Of a stretch of 64,000 nt of DNA, positions 62,487 through 64,000 are shown in pieces (within the stretch, counting starts at the first letter, position 1; the number at the start of each line of letters is the position of its first letter). The DNA is from Chitinophaga pinensis. GTDB lineage: Bacteria; Bacteroidota; Bacteroidia; 2-12-FULL-35-15. Under the pieces are notes generated by a model. The model did no database searches. It was not told the origin of the DNA and was given only the letters and a program-made list of their open reading frames with translations. Location: assembly GCA_945885475.1 (NCBI GenBank), contig CAMCYR010000007.1, positions 1-64,000 of the forward strand, read 5' to 3'. The position numbers were made by a program, and so were the translations under genes.

Positions 62487-63137
62487 TCAGTGGTAGAATG
62501 ATTGCACGATACATTTAGGTATATTCCACCTACCGGCCCACTCTAACTTTGAAATGACGGAGCCACTACAATCAACAAAATTACCATTCTGATCTTTTTT
62601 TATAATGGTCAGCTTACCTGCAGCAAGCGCTTCCAGGATTTTATTGATGACTTGATCCTTTGAGATAATTTCATATTTTTCAACAAGGGAAACACCTGAT
62701 TCATTATTTTTTAGATCCATTACAGAGCTTACCGAATCGGGGAGAATAGCATCTTCCTGGCGATGTTTTTGAAAGTCCAGATAGTTCCCTTCTTCATGTG
62801 CATATCCCAGTTTCAATGCTTGTTTTCTACCAATTTCCAATGCCAACGAAGCCATCCAAAAACTGTGCTTAAATGCATCAAGGGAACCTCCGTTATTATC
62901 TGAGCCGATAGTTCCGGAGCGCTTAAGGGAATCAACAACCTGCTGAACGGCAACAGTAATTCCCTGCGCTTTATTTGCTTTAAAAGGATGTAGCATCACC
63001 CATTTTTTTTCTGGAGTAGAAAGGGCTTTAAAAGAAGATTGTGAAAGCGCCTTTTCAGAAAAAATAACAATAAAAAGGAGAAATATAAGCGTTTGAATTT
63101 TTTTTGCGTTCAAAATAAAAACCGTTACTACTTGCAT
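62487..63137 (-). CDS. Secreted DUF6973-like protein
   Basis: The 216-residue protein has an N-terminal hydrophobic signal (ALSQ cleavage-like end near residue 33) and a helical domain with GGSLDAFKHSFWMASLALEI and KLGYAHEEGN, which match the DUF6973 family (a DxxxH-type pattern that could form a metal site). Function is not known. It lies upstream of lnt with a 29-base gap on the same strand and may be co-transcribed. Confidence 0.65.
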   Translation of the reverse strand: MQVVTVFILNAKKIQTLIFLLFIVIFSEKALSQSSFKALSTPEKKWVMLHPFKANKAQGITVAVQQVVDSLKRSGTIGSDNNGGSLDAFKHSFWMASLALEIGRKQALKLGYAHEEGNYLDFQKHRQEDAILPDSVSSVMDLKNNESGVSLVEKYEIISKDQVINKILEALAAGKLTIIKKDQNGNFVDCSGSVISKLEWAGRWNIPKCIVQSFYH

Positions 63138-63164
63138 ATATTTTTTTACATTTAAGTAATTTAA

Positions 63165-63314
63165 CTTTGGGACTTCATAAAATTTGGTAAAACAACTACT
63201 GAAAACTGGGAGGCCTTATTATTATTTGAAAACAAAAAAATGATCTGGGGAAGTGAGGATGAGCGCTATTACATTTATTCCATTGAATTCAAAAAAGAAA
63301 CGTTAGCGCATTAA
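63165..63314 (+). pseudogene. Possible C-terminal remnant of an unidentified gene
   Basis: A frame of 49 codons without a good start runs LWDFIKFGKTTTENWEALLL, then FENKKMIWGSEDERYYIY, and ends at the stop 63312-63314. The composition looks like real protein and not random sequence, but there is no ATG before codon 26 and no upstream body. It overlaps the last 12 bases of the convergent PorU2-like gene. I do not recognise the family. Confidence 0.35.
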
Positions 63315-64000
63315 AAACATTTTACCAAATCCTTTTTTGAAGTGTTGGTCTGCACCACTTTCACGTTTTTCAATTTCATCTCCACGAATAGACGTCACTA
63401 CTCTGTATAAATAAACACCATTTGCGAGCTGGTCGCCAAATTCATCTTTACCATCCCAGGCATAATCAGTAATGTTTCTACCGATGTGAAGGGCTCCCAA
63501 CTCATCATTCGTTATTTCACGAATGACCTTACCGGTAATCGTTAAAATCTGAATTTTAAAATACGTTGGCACTTCCGCACCTGTCAGTGTAAATACAAAA
63601 TGTGTTGCAGTTGAAAAGGGATTTGGGTAATTCATTACTTCGGTTATTGTAGACCGGTTTATTACCTCGAAATTAATTTTATAATCAATTGCTCCCGATT
63701 GATTATCCGACTTATCTTTCGCCTGAACGATCAGTTGATATTTCCCATCTTCCGTTAAGGCGGGTGTAAGATTTATTTTACAACTATTATTTGGCAATAC
63801 AGCCGGGACAAAAGACATCAGTGGACCAAAATAAATTCTTTGCGCAATCGGTAAAGAAGGAGAGAGAATAAATAATTTAAAATCGTTTGTATCATTCAGC
63901 GCTAAAAACTGATTCTCGTCCTTCAGCTGAATCAATATGTTTGGTTTAGAGGATACAATATCACTGTTTAAAATATGGACTCCATCGAATGTCACATCTA
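63303..64000 (-). CDS. PorU2-like C25-type T9SS protein, C-terminal part (cut by right window edge)
   Basis: Only the last 232 or so residues are in the window, and the frame is open at base 64000. They contain beta-rich modules (DVTFDGVHILNSDIV, NILIQLKDENQFLALNDTND, ALTEDGKYQLIVQAKDKSDN) and a C-terminal domain with NYPNPFSTATHFVFTLTG, EITNDELGALHIGRNITDYA, WDGKDEFGDQLANGVYLYRV and the end KKGFGKMFLMR. This combination is, from memory, the tail of PorU2, a second gingipain-like T9SS sortase-related protein. The GTG at 63995 is internal, not a start. The catalytic domain lies outside the window. Confidence 0.75.
   Translation of the reverse strand, partial: DVTFDGVHILNSDIVSSKPNILIQLKDENQFLALNDTNDFKLFILSPSLPIAQRIYFGPLMSFVPAVLPNNSCKINLTPALTEDGKYQLIVQAKDKSDNQSGAIDYKINFEVINRSTITEVMNYPNPFSTATHFVFTLTGAEVPTYFKIQILTITGKVIREITNDELGALHIGRNITDYAWDGKDEFGDQLANGVYLYRVVTSIRGDEIEKRESGADQHFKKGFGKMFLMR

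Noticed and set aside
1-64000. rRNA, tRNA, prophage or defence-island genes
   Set aside because: All gaps longer than about 100 bases were read by eye; no clover-leaf-like tRNA, rRNA-like stretch, integrase, nuclease-toxin pair or CRISPR repeat was recognised. A covariance search could still reveal small RNAs.

Overview
The window is a low-GC, densely coded segment of a Bacteroidota chromosome. Evidence for this: type IX secretion and gliding genes (porU, porV, a porP/sprF homologue, gldJ, gldB, gldC, and a PorU2-like protein cut by the right edge), several secreted proteins with type A or type B T9SS sorting domains, Bacteroidota-type promoters (TTG, about 19-20 bases, TAnnTTTG), TonB/ExbBD systems, and a probable glycine-lipid acyltransferase pair. 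No rRNA, tRNA, CRISPR array, prophage or intact insertion sequence was found. Genus cannot be set from the sequence alone.

Layout. 1-15.5 kb is mostly housekeeping: a MutS-like ATPase, tex, recG, a flavoprotein, an MHS-family transporter, pyruvate dehydrogenase E2 and E1-alpha, and cytidine deaminase. Three scars lie in it: a duplicated mutS/tex junction (1566-2260), an 85-bp tandem repeat (5005-5174), and a decayed mla-type lipid-transport operon (8708-9194).

15.8-28.9 kb is an uninterrupted plus-strand block set between minus-strand housekeeping genes. It holds a LytS-type sensor kinase and LytTR regulator, four T9SS-exported proteins (arylsulfotransferase-like propeller, carbohydrate-binding-like protein, two CotH kinases), a lipoprotein, a repeat-containing secreted protein, a VTC-type polyphosphate polymerase, a DUF4956 membrane protein and a DUF2490 outer-membrane protein. 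Between the regulator and the first exported protein lies a perfect 9-bp direct repeat with a 12-bp spacer, the usual geometry of a LytTR site, directly upstream of a recognisable promoter. This inducible CotH/VTC/DUF4956 module coupled to T9SS export is the best candidate for a little-described system here.

28.9-42.1 kb holds ispF, the porV/porU sortase pair, porP/sprF, gldJ, a 237-bp IS3-family relic, folC, and a TonB-ExbB-ExbD-TonB operon. 42.6-50.6 kb holds a small acidic protein, anmK, an acyl-CoA dehydrogenase, murF, nadE, an outer-membrane barrel, gldB and gldC. murF carries an in-frame insertion made of a dispersed palindromic element plus 57-bp tandem repeats. 50.7-64 kb holds a type B T9SS cargo protein, engB, the glsA/glsB-like pair, a START protein, a CUB-containing T9SS cargo protein, and a minus-strand run of a DUF6973 protein, lnt, lpdA and hemH. 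It ends with the truncated PorU2-like protein.

Many gene starts were moved from the longest reading frame to an internal ATG. Two genes (lnt and the MHS transporter) can only start at TTG.
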